In this document: positions 8,580-15,922 of the stretch, piece after piece
Numbering within the stretch: position 1 is the stretch's first letter
How the letters are laid out: every line of letters starts with the position of its first letter
Assembly (NCBI RefSeq): GCF_900111645.1
Contig: NZ_FOHQ01000002.1
Location: 1 to 64,000 of the forward strand
DNA from: Methanococcoides vulcani
GTDB taxonomy: Archaea; Halobacteriota; Methanosarcinia; Methanosarcinales; Methanosarcinaceae
Direction of reading: 5' to 3'
Length of the DNA: 64,000 bases
Made by a program: the position numbers and the translations under genes
The notes under the pieces: model-generated
Databases searched by the model: none
Seen by the model: the letters and a program-made list of their open reading frames with translations, nothing else
What the model was told of the DNA's origin: nothing

Positions 8580-8632
8580 GTTTGCAGAGGGCTGATTTCC
8601 TCCGCAAACATCAGTTATTTTTTATTTTGATT
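8580..8632 (+). terminator. Hairpin plus T-tract after the PIN-ATPase gene
   Basis: GTTTGCAGAGG (8580-8590) pairs with CCTCCGCAAAC (8599-8609), giving 11 bp with one mismatch and an 8-nt loop. It is followed by T-rich sequence to about 8632. Confidence 0.65.
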
Positions 8633-8769
8633 TTAGACTTTAGATCCCAGAGTCATCCATGTGCATACTTTTCTATGGTTAAAATGCTATACTGAAAAGG
8701 GTAGTCTGGTTGCAAAACCATTATTATAATATACATCCTTTACAACTTTATTAAACAGGAGTGATTTTT

Positions 8770-10065
8770 ATGAAGGTATCTATTATTGGATCAGGTTATG
8801 TTGGTTCAGTTACAGCTGCATGTTTTGCAGAACTTGGGCATGAGGTCATCTGCATCGATATTGACGAAAAGAAGGTGCAAATGATCAACGATGGTATCCC
8901 TCCTATCTGGGAGGAAGGTCTTGGGGAGTTGATGACTAAACATGCGGAGAAGAACCTCATAGCAACATCTGATTATGATTATGCTGTACAGAACTCGGAT
9001 GTGTCGTTTATCTGCGTGGGAACCCCTTCCAACGAGCATGGTAATATCGACCTGTCGATCGTAGGTGCTGCGTGCAAGAGCCTTGGCATGGCAATGGCAA
9101 AAAAAGACGGCTTCCACATTGTGGTCGTCAAAAGTACAGTGGTTCCACAAACTACCGAAGATATAGTTCTTCCTTTACTTGAGGAACATTCAGGCAAGGT
9201 CGCAGGCAAGGACTTCGGTGTTGCCATGAACCCTGAGTTCCTGAGAGAAGGCAAGGCTGTTTATGATTTCATGAATCCCGATAAGATCGTCATTGGTAGC
9301 ATTGATGAAAGAACAGGGGCTCTTGTTTCTGAGTTGTATCGGGATCTGGATTGCGAGGTCACAAGGACCAATCCTCGTACTGCTGAGATGATCAAGTACG
9401 TGAACAATTCTTTCCTTGCCACAAAGATATCGTTCTCCAATGAGATAGGCAATATCTGCAAGCGCCTGGGGATCGATACGTATGAGGTAATGAACGCTGT
9501 AGGTGCAGATTTCCGTATATCCGAGTATTTCCTGAACTCCGGTGCCGGTTTTGGTGGATCGTGCTTCCCAAAGGATGTGCGTGCACTTATCGGTAAAGCA
9601 AAGGAGATCGATTATTATCCTTCTCTCCTTGAATCAGTTATTGAAGTGAACGAACTGCAGCCGATGCAGATGGTGGAGCTTCTTGAAAAGCATGCAGGAG
9701 ATGTTAAAGACAAAAGAGTGGCTGTCCTGGGTCTGGCTTTCAAGAACGAAACGGATGACATCCGTGAGTCACGTTCCATTCCTGTTATAAGAAAACTTCT
9801 GGAGCTTGGGGCCGATGTGACTGCATATGACCCGATGGCAACAGACAACATGAAGGCATTGATTGGAAATATATGGTACTACGATAGCGCTGCTGAGGCA
9901 CTGGAAGGTGCGATCGCATGTCTGATAATGACCGAATGGGATGAGTTCAGGGAACTCGACTCTGAATTTGCCGGCATGAAGGACAAGGTAGTGATCGATG
10001 GCAGGAAGATGATCGATCCTGAAAAGCTTGAAGAGGATATTGTTTACGAAGGTCTTTGCTGGTGA
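8770..10065 (+). CDS. UDP-glucose/nucleotide-sugar 6-dehydrogenase
   Basis: Two-step NAD-dependent oxidation of a UDP- or GDP-sugar to the uronic acid, used for surface glycans. About 431 residues. The N-terminal Rossmann motif is GSGYVGSV, the catalytic Cys lies in GFGGSCFPKD (about Cys265), and the C-terminal domain has LGLAFKNETDDIRESRS. The ATG at 8770 follows a good Shine-Dalgarno, AGGAGTGA (8757-8764), so the in-frame GTG at 8761 inside it is rejected. A TATA-like stretch lies at 8722-8735. UDP-glucose is the likeliest substrate, but related enzymes use GDP-mannose or UDP-N-acetylmannosamine. Confidence 0.92.
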   Translation: MKVSIIGSGYVGSVTAACFAELGHEVICIDIDEKKVQMINDGIPPIWEEGLGELMTKHAEKNLIATSDYDYAVQNSDVSFICVGTPSNEHGNIDLSIVGAACKSLGMAMAKKDGFHIVVVKSTVVPQTTEDIVLPLLEEHSGKVAGKDFGVAMNPEFLREGKAVYDFMNPDKIVIGSIDERTGALVSELYRDLDCEVTRTNPRTAEMIKYVNNSFLATKISFSNEIGNICKRLGIDTYEVMNAVGADFRISEYFLNSGAGFGGSCFPKDVRALIGKAKEIDYYPSLLESVIEVNELQPMQMVELLEKHAGDVKDKRVAVLGLAFKNETDDIRESRSIPVIRKLLELGADVTAYDPMATDNMKALIGNIWYYDSAAEALEGAIACLIMTEWDEFRELDSEFAGMKDKVVIDGRKMIDPEKLEEDIVYEGLCW

Positions 10066-10070
10066 GTTCT

Positions 10071-10613
10071 ATGAGTGGGGGTACTGCAAAAGGGGATGTC
10101 CGGGGAAGAGTAGAGTCCTTTGACCAGAGTGTCAGGAGCCTTGAGAAGCGGCTTCGTGCGGTTGAAAGACGTTTGTCGGTCGAAGTGCCTGCTGAGGATG
10201 TTGCAGGTACTGTATTTGAGACACAGCAACCACAAGCGTCCGAAGACGTTCGTTCTGCAATTGAGGGCATTGATAAGTTAAAAGCAGAAATTGAAGAGCT
10301 AAGGTCACTGGTGGAAGGCTCACTTCGTGTGGATCTCGATAAGCTGTCCGACAAGCTTGAAACATCACTTGCATCGCAGGATGAGAAACTTATGCGGATC
10401 GAAGACCGCAACAGGATAACCATCGGCTCTATCAAGATGCCTGTGGAGCTTTCAGGCATTATGGGGGCAGCACTCCTGCTTCTGACAGGAGGACTGATCT
10501 TTGCAGGCCGATGGGATATTCTCCGTTCCCCTTACTTTTCGCTGGGGTTGGGATTAGCACTCGCTGTCGCTGTTCTCGCCAAGTTCTATGTGGTCAACAG
10601 AAAGGCGGATTGA
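10071..10613 (+). CDS. Coiled-coil protein with two C-terminal membrane segments
   Basis: About 180 residues, not recognised as a family. The N-terminal 120 residues are charged, with heptad-like coiled coil (VRSLEKRLRAVERRL; KLKAEIEELRSLVEG; LDKLSDKLETSL). Two hydrophobic segments follow (MGAALLLLTGGLIFA and YFSLGLGLALAVAVLAKFYVV) with a short basic tail. The N-terminus is probably cytoplasmic. ATG at 10071 lies 5 bp after the dehydrogenase stop, with GGTGAG as RBS, so it is translationally coupled to the nucleotide-sugar dehydrogenase. A role in envelope or glycan assembly is only an inference from position. Confidence 0.75.
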   Translation: MSGGTAKGDVRGRVESFDQSVRSLEKRLRAVERRLSVEVPAEDVAGTVFETQQPQASEDVRSAIEGIDKLKAEIEELRSLVEGSLRVDLDKLSDKLETSLASQDEKLMRIEDRNRITIGSIKMPVELSGIMGAALLLLTGGLIFAGRWDILRSPYFSLGLGLALAVAVLAKFYVVNRKAD

Positions 10614-10631
10614 TTAGCTAACTAATTGATT

Positions 10632-10651
10632 GATCGATTGGCCAATTGATC
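10632..10651. terminator. 20-bp palindrome in convergent gap
   Basis: GATCGATTGG and CCAATTGATC form a 10-bp inverted repeat with one G-U pair and no spacer, inside the 47-bp gap between convergent genes ending at 10613 and 10661. It is embedded in ATTGAT repeats. It may end transcription from both sides, but there is no T-tract. Confidence 0.35.
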
Positions 10652-10660
10652 GAGCACTGT

Positions 10661-11107
10661 TCATCCCCGGATAACTTTCACAAAGTGCTCGTCATTGTGT
10701 TCGAGATAGCCGTCAGCCATTGCTTTGATGGTAATGTAACCTTCGCGTTTTCCGGTAGGAAGCGAGATGTTCATAAGCTGCATCTGGACCTGGCCTGAGC
10801 TATCAGTGAGGCCGCCGGAAGCAACGGTTCCGGAAGGATCTCTCAATACAACATTGCATCCGCCTATGGGGTCTCCGTCAAAATTGGAGATGGTGATCTC
10901 AATTGGACCGGAGTTGCCAAATTCACCTGATAAAGTTATACTTGTCACATTAGAAGTTGCATACATGGGTCTTGGTGCGGTGGGTGCGTTGACTATGGCC
11001 GATACGATCACTGCAAAGCCGATCATTCCTATTATCGTCAGGACCACCATGCGTATTGGCAGGCCTATGGCTGCCTTTTCATCTTGAATAATGCTTTTGT
11101 GTACCAT
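10661..11107 (-). CDS. Pilin-like secreted protein, second of pair
   Basis: 148 residues. A short charged N-terminus (MVHKSIIQDEKAAIGLPIRM) precedes one long hydrophobic helix (about 20-41), like the H-domain of archaeal type IV pilin-like proteins; the rest would be extracytoplasmic. The ectodomain contains an Ig-like or carboxypeptidase-regulatory-like repeat (GGCNVVLRDPSGTVASGGLTD). The N-terminal motif DE(K/R)A..(G/E)LPI is shared with the upstream paralogue. No canonical Gly cleavage site of class III signal peptides is seen. It follows the paralogue by 22 bp, so they form an operon. Confidence 0.75.
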   Translation of the reverse strand: MVHKSIIQDEKAAIGLPIRMVVLTIIGMIGFAVIVSAIVNAPTAPRPMYATSNVTSITLSGEFGNSGPIEITISNFDGDPIGGCNVVLRDPSGTVASGGLTDSSGQVQMQLMNISLPTGKREGYITIKAMADGYLEHNDEHFVKVIRG

Positions 11108-11129
11108 ATTAAAAATAAGGAAAGTGAGA

Positions 11130-11612
11130 TCACTTTGTCTTGATGATCATCACCGCATTTTTCTTCTCATAATCGTAGAAACCATTCGCTGCGACCGTAA
11201 GGTCCATTGTGCCTTCATTCTGGTTAGCACCCATTTCCACCTGTGCAGCAGTTGTTACCAGTATTGTCTCACCGTTGATGTCGGTGGTATTTGTGGCTAC
11301 ACCACCAAGACCTCGCAAAACTACATTTGCATCACGGACCGGATTCCCGTCAGGGTCTGTGGCTGTGATCTTAACTATTACAGTCAGAGGGCTCTGAGCG
11401 GTGACCGCATCCACCACAATGGTGTTTCCTGCACTTGGGACATTTCCCTGAAGGCCTGCTTCATCGATGTTCACGGCCATGTTCTTTGTGGGTGGCGGGA
11501 TTATGGCGATGAGCGCTGCCAATGCTACCATCCCGACGACCAGCATCACCACGATATTGATCGGGAGCTCTATCGCTCTTTCATCATTAAAGATCTTTCT
11601 TGCGTTTTTCAT
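11130..11612 (-). CDS. Pilin-like secreted protein, first of pair
   Basis: 160 residues. FNDERAIELPINIVV leads into a hydrophobic helix to about residue 40, then an ectodomain with a beta-sandwich repeat (DPDGNPVRDANVVLRGLGG, followed by TDINGETIL). The latter resembles bacterial Ig-like or CarboxypepD_reg modules, which build up stalks or surface fibres. Because it shares the N-terminal motif and module with the next gene, duplication is likely. No prepilin peptidase, ATPase or platform gene lies nearby. Function as a pilin is an inference. Confidence 0.75.
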   Translation of the reverse strand: MKNARKIFNDERAIELPINIVVMLVVGMVALAALIAIIPPPTKNMAVNIDEAGLQGNVPSAGNTIVVDAVTAQSPLTVIVKITATDPDGNPVRDANVVLRGLGGVATNTTDINGETILVTTAAQVEMGANQNEGTMDLTVAANGFYDYEKKNAVMIIKTK

Positions 11613-11702
11613 TCAATCACCTATAGTAATCTGTACCTTTTCGGTTTTGTTCCAAAGGCAAAAATGGAATATAAACTATGTTATTTTTCATAATTAAGCC
11701 AA

Positions 11703-11714
11703 TAATTATATACT
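11703..11714 (+). promoter_or_regulatory. TATA box of hisH
   Basis: TAATTATATACT at 11703-11714 predicts transcription start near 11738. That places the TTG/ATG codons at 11736-11741 at the very start of the mRNA and favours the ATG at 11766. Confidence 0.4.
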
Positions 11715-11765
11715 GTACTTCACCATCTCGTTAGATTGATGTACCAAAACCGTACTGTACTTCCC

Positions 11766-12374
11766 ATGAAAAAGATCGTGATAATTGACTATGGGCTTGG
11801 CAACCTACGCAGTGTCCAAAAAGGGCTGGAACACGCAGGTGCAGAAGTGACCATATCAAAAGACCCGGCAGACCTTGAAAGTGCTGATGGTGTCATTCTT
11901 CCGGGTGTCGGGGCTTTTTCCGATGCAATGAAGAACATTGTTCCTTTCCTTGATGGCATACACAAATACGTGGGATCCGGAAAGCCGGTCCTTGGTATTT
12001 GCCTGGGCCAGCAGATGCTCATGAGCCATTCAGAAGAAGGCGGGCTTACAGATGGGCTTGATCTTGTTCCCGGCATGGTTCTCCGCTTCCCACACAGCGA
12101 ACTAAAGGTCCCGCACATGGGTTGGAACGCACTTTCCATCGAGCAGGACCATCCTTTCTACGAAGGGATTGAAGATGGTGCATTCGTTTATTTTGTACAT
12201 TCATATTATGTGGATACGGATGCTTCACACACTCTTGCTTCATGTGAGTATGGCGTGAATTTTGCTGCATCGGTTGTTAATTCCACAGGCAACGTTATAG
12301 GAACACAGTTCCATCCTGAAAAAAGTGGTGATATCGGCTTGAAGATGCTCGATAATTTTGTAGGTATGTGCTGA
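11766..12374 (+). CDS. hisH: Imidazole glycerol phosphate synthase, glutaminase subunit
   Basis: Supplies ammonia from glutamine to HisF for ring closure in histidine biosynthesis. About 202 residues, the family norm, when started at the ATG 11766 (KKIVIIDYGLGN); the longer in-frame start adds ten unconserved residues. The class I amidotransferase triad is visible: nucleophile Cys79 in GICLGQQ, and His and Glu in FHPEKSG. The partner hisF is present at 38.2 kb, unlinked. The next gene starts 18 bp downstream. Confidence 0.96.
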   Translation: MKKIVIIDYGLGNLRSVQKGLEHAGAEVTISKDPADLESADGVILPGVGAFSDAMKNIVPFLDGIHKYVGSGKPVLGICLGQQMLMSHSEEGGLTDGLDLVPGMVLRFPHSELKVPHMGWNALSIEQDHPFYEGIEDGAFVYFVHSYYVDTDASHTLASCEYGVNFAASVVNSTGNVIGTQFHPEKSGDIGLKMLDNFVGMC

Positions 12375-12391
12375 TACTCCGGAGTGATCGA

Positions 12392-13714
12392 ATGGATATA
12401 GAAGGCTATGCAAGAAAAGGACTTCGAAAGAATGATCCTGAACTTGAGGACAAACTGACAGAACGCATACTTGAGATAAAGGACACAACCCCCGAACATG
12501 CCCGGTCACTTGCAAAAGCAGCTATTGTAGAGGCAAAGGCCACACTGAATGTCGAAGGTGATGTACTGACATCCACTATCTCCGGTGTGAGCATGGGTGA
12601 ATTTGGTGTAGGTTCCCGCGGATTGGGTGATTTCTACGCACATGAGAAGCTCGCAGAGGTCATCGGAAAGACCACTGCAGCAGTTGACACATCCCATCTT
12701 GATGATTCAGGTGCTATACTGAATGAGACCGGGGATGGGTATATAATTATTACAATTGATGGGATCCATTCCCGTCTTAGTGATTTTCCTTTCCTTGCAG
12801 GTTTCCACGTAGCCCGTGCATCCCTGCGCGATGTGTACGTAATGGGTTCCCGTCCTGTGGCGCTCCTGTCTGATATCCATGTTGCTGATGATGGTGATGT
12901 TGCCAAGATCTTTGACCATATTGCAGGAATTACCACGGTGTCCGAACTTACAGGCATCCCTCTTGTAACAGGAAGCACTCTCCGTATCGGCGGCGATATG
13001 GATATCGGTGAGCGTATGACCGGTGGGGTTGGTGCAGTGGGTACAGCCACAGACCTTACAGCCCGCATTCAGACACAGGTAGGGGATGTTATTCTTATGA
13101 GCGAGGGTGCAGGCGGAGGGACTGTTTCCACTGCAGCTCTTTACTACGAGATGCACGATGTGGTGGATGAGACCATCAACATCAAGTTCCTTGAAGCATG
13201 CGAAGCCCTGATCGCATCCGGCCTGACAAAGCATGTGCATGCAATGACCGATGTGACCAATGGTGGTATCCGTGGTGATGCAAAAGAGATCTCAAGAACC
13301 GCCGGTGTCAAGCTTGTTTTTGATGAGTCGAAGATGCGTCCGCTTGTCAATCCGAAAGTTCTCAATATGCTGGAAAAGCTGGAGATCGACTACCTTGGCG
13401 TATCACTTGATGCATTGCTTGTTATCGCTCCAAGGGAATATGCAGACGATATTATGAAGACTGTCAGGGATGCAGGCGTTGAGATCGATATCATCGGAGA
13501 AGTTGTCGAAGGCAGTGGTGCAGAGATAACGATCGATGGCGAGGTCTGTGATTTCACTCCACGCTTCAGGGAATCGGCTTACACTCCTATCAAGAAGATG
13601 ATCGGGGATAAAGAGCCAAGGGACTTTGAAGAGATGAAGCGTGCAGTAGATAATGCTGCAAATGAAGCGATTGATAAAAAAAGAAAGGTCATAAAAATGA
13701 TAAAAGGGAAGTGA
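12392..13714 (+). CDS. AIR synthase-related (PurM/HypE/SelD-fold) protein
   Basis: 440 residues. An N-terminal helical extension of about 65 residues (GLRKNDPELEDKLTERILEIK) precedes the AIR synthase core: the N-domain with DDSGAI and GDGYIIITIDGIH, then the C-domain (GGGTVSTAALYYEM and MTDVTNGGIRGDAKEIS). The fold binds ATP and makes phosphate ester or amidine intermediates in PurM, HypE, SelD and ThiL. Methanogen paralogues exist without proven substrate, and I place this protein there. ATG at 12392 follows GGAGTGATC (12381-12389). It is co-oriented with hisH, 17 bp away. Confidence 0.82.
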   Translation: MDIEGYARKGLRKNDPELEDKLTERILEIKDTTPEHARSLAKAAIVEAKATLNVEGDVLTSTISGVSMGEFGVGSRGLGDFYAHEKLAEVIGKTTAAVDTSHLDDSGAILNETGDGYIIITIDGIHSRLSDFPFLAGFHVARASLRDVYVMGSRPVALLSDIHVADDGDVAKIFDHIAGITTVSELTGIPLVTGSTLRIGGDMDIGERMTGGVGAVGTATDLTARIQTQVGDVILMSEGAGGGTVSTAALYYEMHDVVDETINIKFLEACEALIASGLTKHVHAMTDVTNGGIRGDAKEISRTAGVKLVFDESKMRPLVNPKVLNMLEKLEIDYLGVSLDALLVIAPREYADDIMKTVRDAGVEIDIIGEVVEGSGAEITIDGEVCDFTPRFRESAYTPIKKMIGDKEPRDFEEMKRAVDNAANEAIDKKRKVIKMIKGK

Positions 13715-13726
13715 TGTTTCACTTCC
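13707..13726. terminator. Shared hairpin between convergent genes
   Basis: GGAAGTGA (13707-13714) and TCACTTCC (13719-13726) form a perfect 8-bp stem with a TGTT loop. The stop codon of the AIR-synthase-like gene lies in the stem. It is 10 bp from the end of the convergent nfeD-like gene and could serve both. Confidence 0.55.
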
Positions 13727-13735
13727 TCTGAATGC

Positions 13736-15031
13736 TCATTCTTTTTTCACAAGGAGGAGCGGTCCTTTTTTGTCGGTGATCATTACAGTATCACCTTCTT
13801 CCAGGTCGTCTTCTGATAGTGCTTTCCAGTATTCTCCTTTGTATCTCACAAATCCTTTTGAACCGGCATCGATCTTATCGATGGCTTCAGCAAGGTCACC
13901 GGCAAAGTCTTCGCCGATAACCGGCTTGCGATGCCTGACCTCCAGTACTTTGTAAAATACAAATACAAATAGCAATCCCATCACAATTGTAGGTGTGACG
14001 ATCGCAATTATCATCATTTGCTGTACGTCTGCAGGTGTATACCAGCGCGGGAAATCCATTGGTACCAGGAAAATGCTTCCTGCTATCAAACAGATAAGTC
14101 CCGATATTCCAAATATGCCAATTCCAGGCGCCTGCAATTCGAGAACGAACAGTATCACCCCCAGGATTATCAGGAATATAGCTGCGATATTCACATCAAA
14201 GCCCATTCCTACAAGTCCCAGTGAAATAGCTACTACTCCAAAGATCTCCGCTCCTGCACCGGGGTTTGAAATACCGATAACAATGCCGTATATTCCGAGC
14301 ATTATCAGTAGTGATGAGATTATCGGGTCTGAGATTATATCCATAAAGCTCAGCCTGAGGGATGGAACATAAATATCGATGGTAGCACCACTGGTGTTCA
14401 GTTCTTTACCCTTTATGGTTTCCCCGTCCACCTGTTCAAGGAGGTCTTCAACATCTGTAGCCACATATTCGATGACTCCTGCTTCCAGTGCATCCTCGGC
14501 ATTGAGGTTGAGGTTCTCGGTGATGAACTTTTCCGCTGCGGTCTCATTACGTCCATGCTGGTTTGCTTTTTCTTTTGCAAGTGCCACAAGGGCGTTCACG
14601 ATCTTGTCATCCTCAACGGGTTCTATCCCTCCTGTAGAAACAGTGACCGGCTGGGCAGACCCAATGACAGTATAGGGTGCCATTGCAGCAATGTCAGTTC
14701 CAAGAAGTATCAATGTGCCTGCAGACCATGCTTTTCCGCCGGGGTAGACATAGCCTATTACCGGAACTTCTGACTGGTCTATAGCTTCAATGATCCTGAG
14801 CGTTTCCTCAACCCCGCCTCCCGGGGTATTGAGGGTTATAACAAGTGCTTCATATCCTTCCTGTTGTGCTACCAAAAGTGCATCAGCTACAAGGTCATCA
14901 GAAACCGGTGTTATCGAATCGGATATCTCCAGTACCAGAACTTTCTCTTCTGCGGAAGCACAGGCAGGACTTAGCAACAATATCAATGCTAAAAATAGAA
15001 AAAGAATAAGAGGTGATGGCTTATTTGACAT
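13736..15031 (-). CDS. NfeD-like membrane serine protease (ClpP class)
   Basis: 431 residues. A signal peptide ends near ACASA (residue 27). The ClpP-fold protease domain follows (about 30-225), with the probable nucleophile Ser103 in KAWSAGT after the NTPGGGV loop. Four or five membrane segments lie at about 235-365, then an NfeD OB-fold domain (about 375-431). This is the long form typified by Pyrococcus PH1510, which cleaves the C-terminus of its partner stomatin. The slipin gene lies 20 bp upstream on the same strand, matching that known pair. Confidence 0.92.
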   Translation of the reverse strand: MSNKPSPLILFLFLALILLLSPACASAEEKVLVLEISDSITPVSDDLVADALLVAQQEGYEALVITLNTPGGGVEETLRIIEAIDQSEVPVIGYVYPGGKAWSAGTLILLGTDIAAMAPYTVIGSAQPVTVSTGGIEPVEDDKIVNALVALAKEKANQHGRNETAAEKFITENLNLNAEDALEAGVIEYVATDVEDLLEQVDGETIKGKELNTSGATIDIYVPSLRLSFMDIISDPIISSLLIMLGIYGIVIGISNPGAGAEIFGVVAISLGLVGMGFDVNIAAIFLIILGVILFVLELQAPGIGIFGISGLICLIAGSIFLVPMDFPRWYTPADVQQMMIIAIVTPTIVMGLLFVFVFYKVLEVRHRKPVIGEDFAGDLAEAIDKIDAGSKGFVRYKGEYWKALSEDDLEEGDTVMITDKKGPLLLVKKE

Positions 15032-15051
15032 CTTATCACCTTCTTAAGTGT

Positions 15052-15810
15052 TTATTTCTTACTGAATGCTCTGGAAAGTGCAGCGATCTCACCAATATCC
15101 GTTGAACTTGTTACTACGATGAGGTTCTTTTCACGTGCAACTTCAGCAATGGTCTGCAGTTCCCTCAGTTTGAGAGATGCAGGTACTTCCTGATAGAGTT
15201 GTGCAGCCTCTTTCATCTTTTGTGCAGCCATGAACTCACCTTCAGAAAGGATTATACGTGCACGCTTTTCCCTCTCAGCTTCTGCCTGCTTTGCAATTGC
15301 ACGAAGCATGGTTTCATCAATGCTTACATCCCTGAGAGTAACGCCTGTGACCTTAATACCCCATGGGTCTGTGGAAACGTCGAGCAACTCCTGGATATCC
15401 TTATTAATGGTCTCACGTTCAGAAAGGAGTTCATCAAGTTCGATCTGTCCGATAACGTCCCTGAGGCTCGTCTGGGAAAGCATTGCAGTTGCAAACTTGT
15501 AGTTTTCCACTTCTGTAACTGCTGCATCAGGTTCGAGGACCTTATAGTAAACAACTGCATCAACAGCAACAGTGACATTATCTTTTGTGATAACTGCCTG
15601 TTTTGGAACGTCAATAGTTACAACTCGCAGGTCAATCTTCACCACTGAATCGATGATAGGGATGATAAGGAAAAGTCCTGGTCCCTTTACTCCACTAAGT
15701 CGTCCCAGTCTGAAAATAACGACTCGTTCGTATTCTTTGACCATCTTGAGCGCTTGAGATAAGATGATAACTCCAATTACAAGTATAGGTATTATGTATT
15801 CTTCTATCAT
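15052..15810 (-). CDS. Slipin / stomatin-like SPFH-domain protein
   Basis: 252 residues. An N-terminal membrane hairpin (IIPILVIGVIILSQ) precedes the SPFH band-7 domain (YERVVIFRLGRLSGVKGPGLFLIIP, DVPKQAVITKDNVTV) and a helical C-terminus (AEREKRARIILSEGEF). It probably oligomerises on the inner face of the membrane in lipid-ordered patches. The ATG at 15810 follows GGGGGAGGT, so the TTG start 15 bp upstream is rejected. It is the first gene of an operon with the nfeD-like protease. Confidence 0.93.
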   Translation of the reverse strand: MIEEYIIPILVIGVIILSQALKMVKEYERVVIFRLGRLSGVKGPGLFLIIPIIDSVVKIDLRVVTIDVPKQAVITKDNVTVAVDAVVYYKVLEPDAAVTEVENYKFATAMLSQTSLRDVIGQIELDELLSERETINKDIQELLDVSTDPWGIKVTGVTLRDVSIDETMLRAIAKQAEAEREKRARIILSEGEFMAAQKMKEAAQLYQEVPASLKLRELQTIAEVAREKNLIVVTSSTDIGEIAALSRAFSKK

Positions 15811-15922
15811 GGTAACCTCCCCCAATTTATATGGAAGAAGTTCTAATAAAAAACTATTGCTTGTGGTAGTCTTCGTACAAGCAAAGACATAAATCTAACA
15901 TAAACAATTAAGACTTGATACA

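Noticed and set aside
8761-8769. GTG start of the nucleotide-sugar dehydrogenase
   Set aside because: The GTG lies within the Shine-Dalgarno AGGAGTGA that serves the ATG at 8770.
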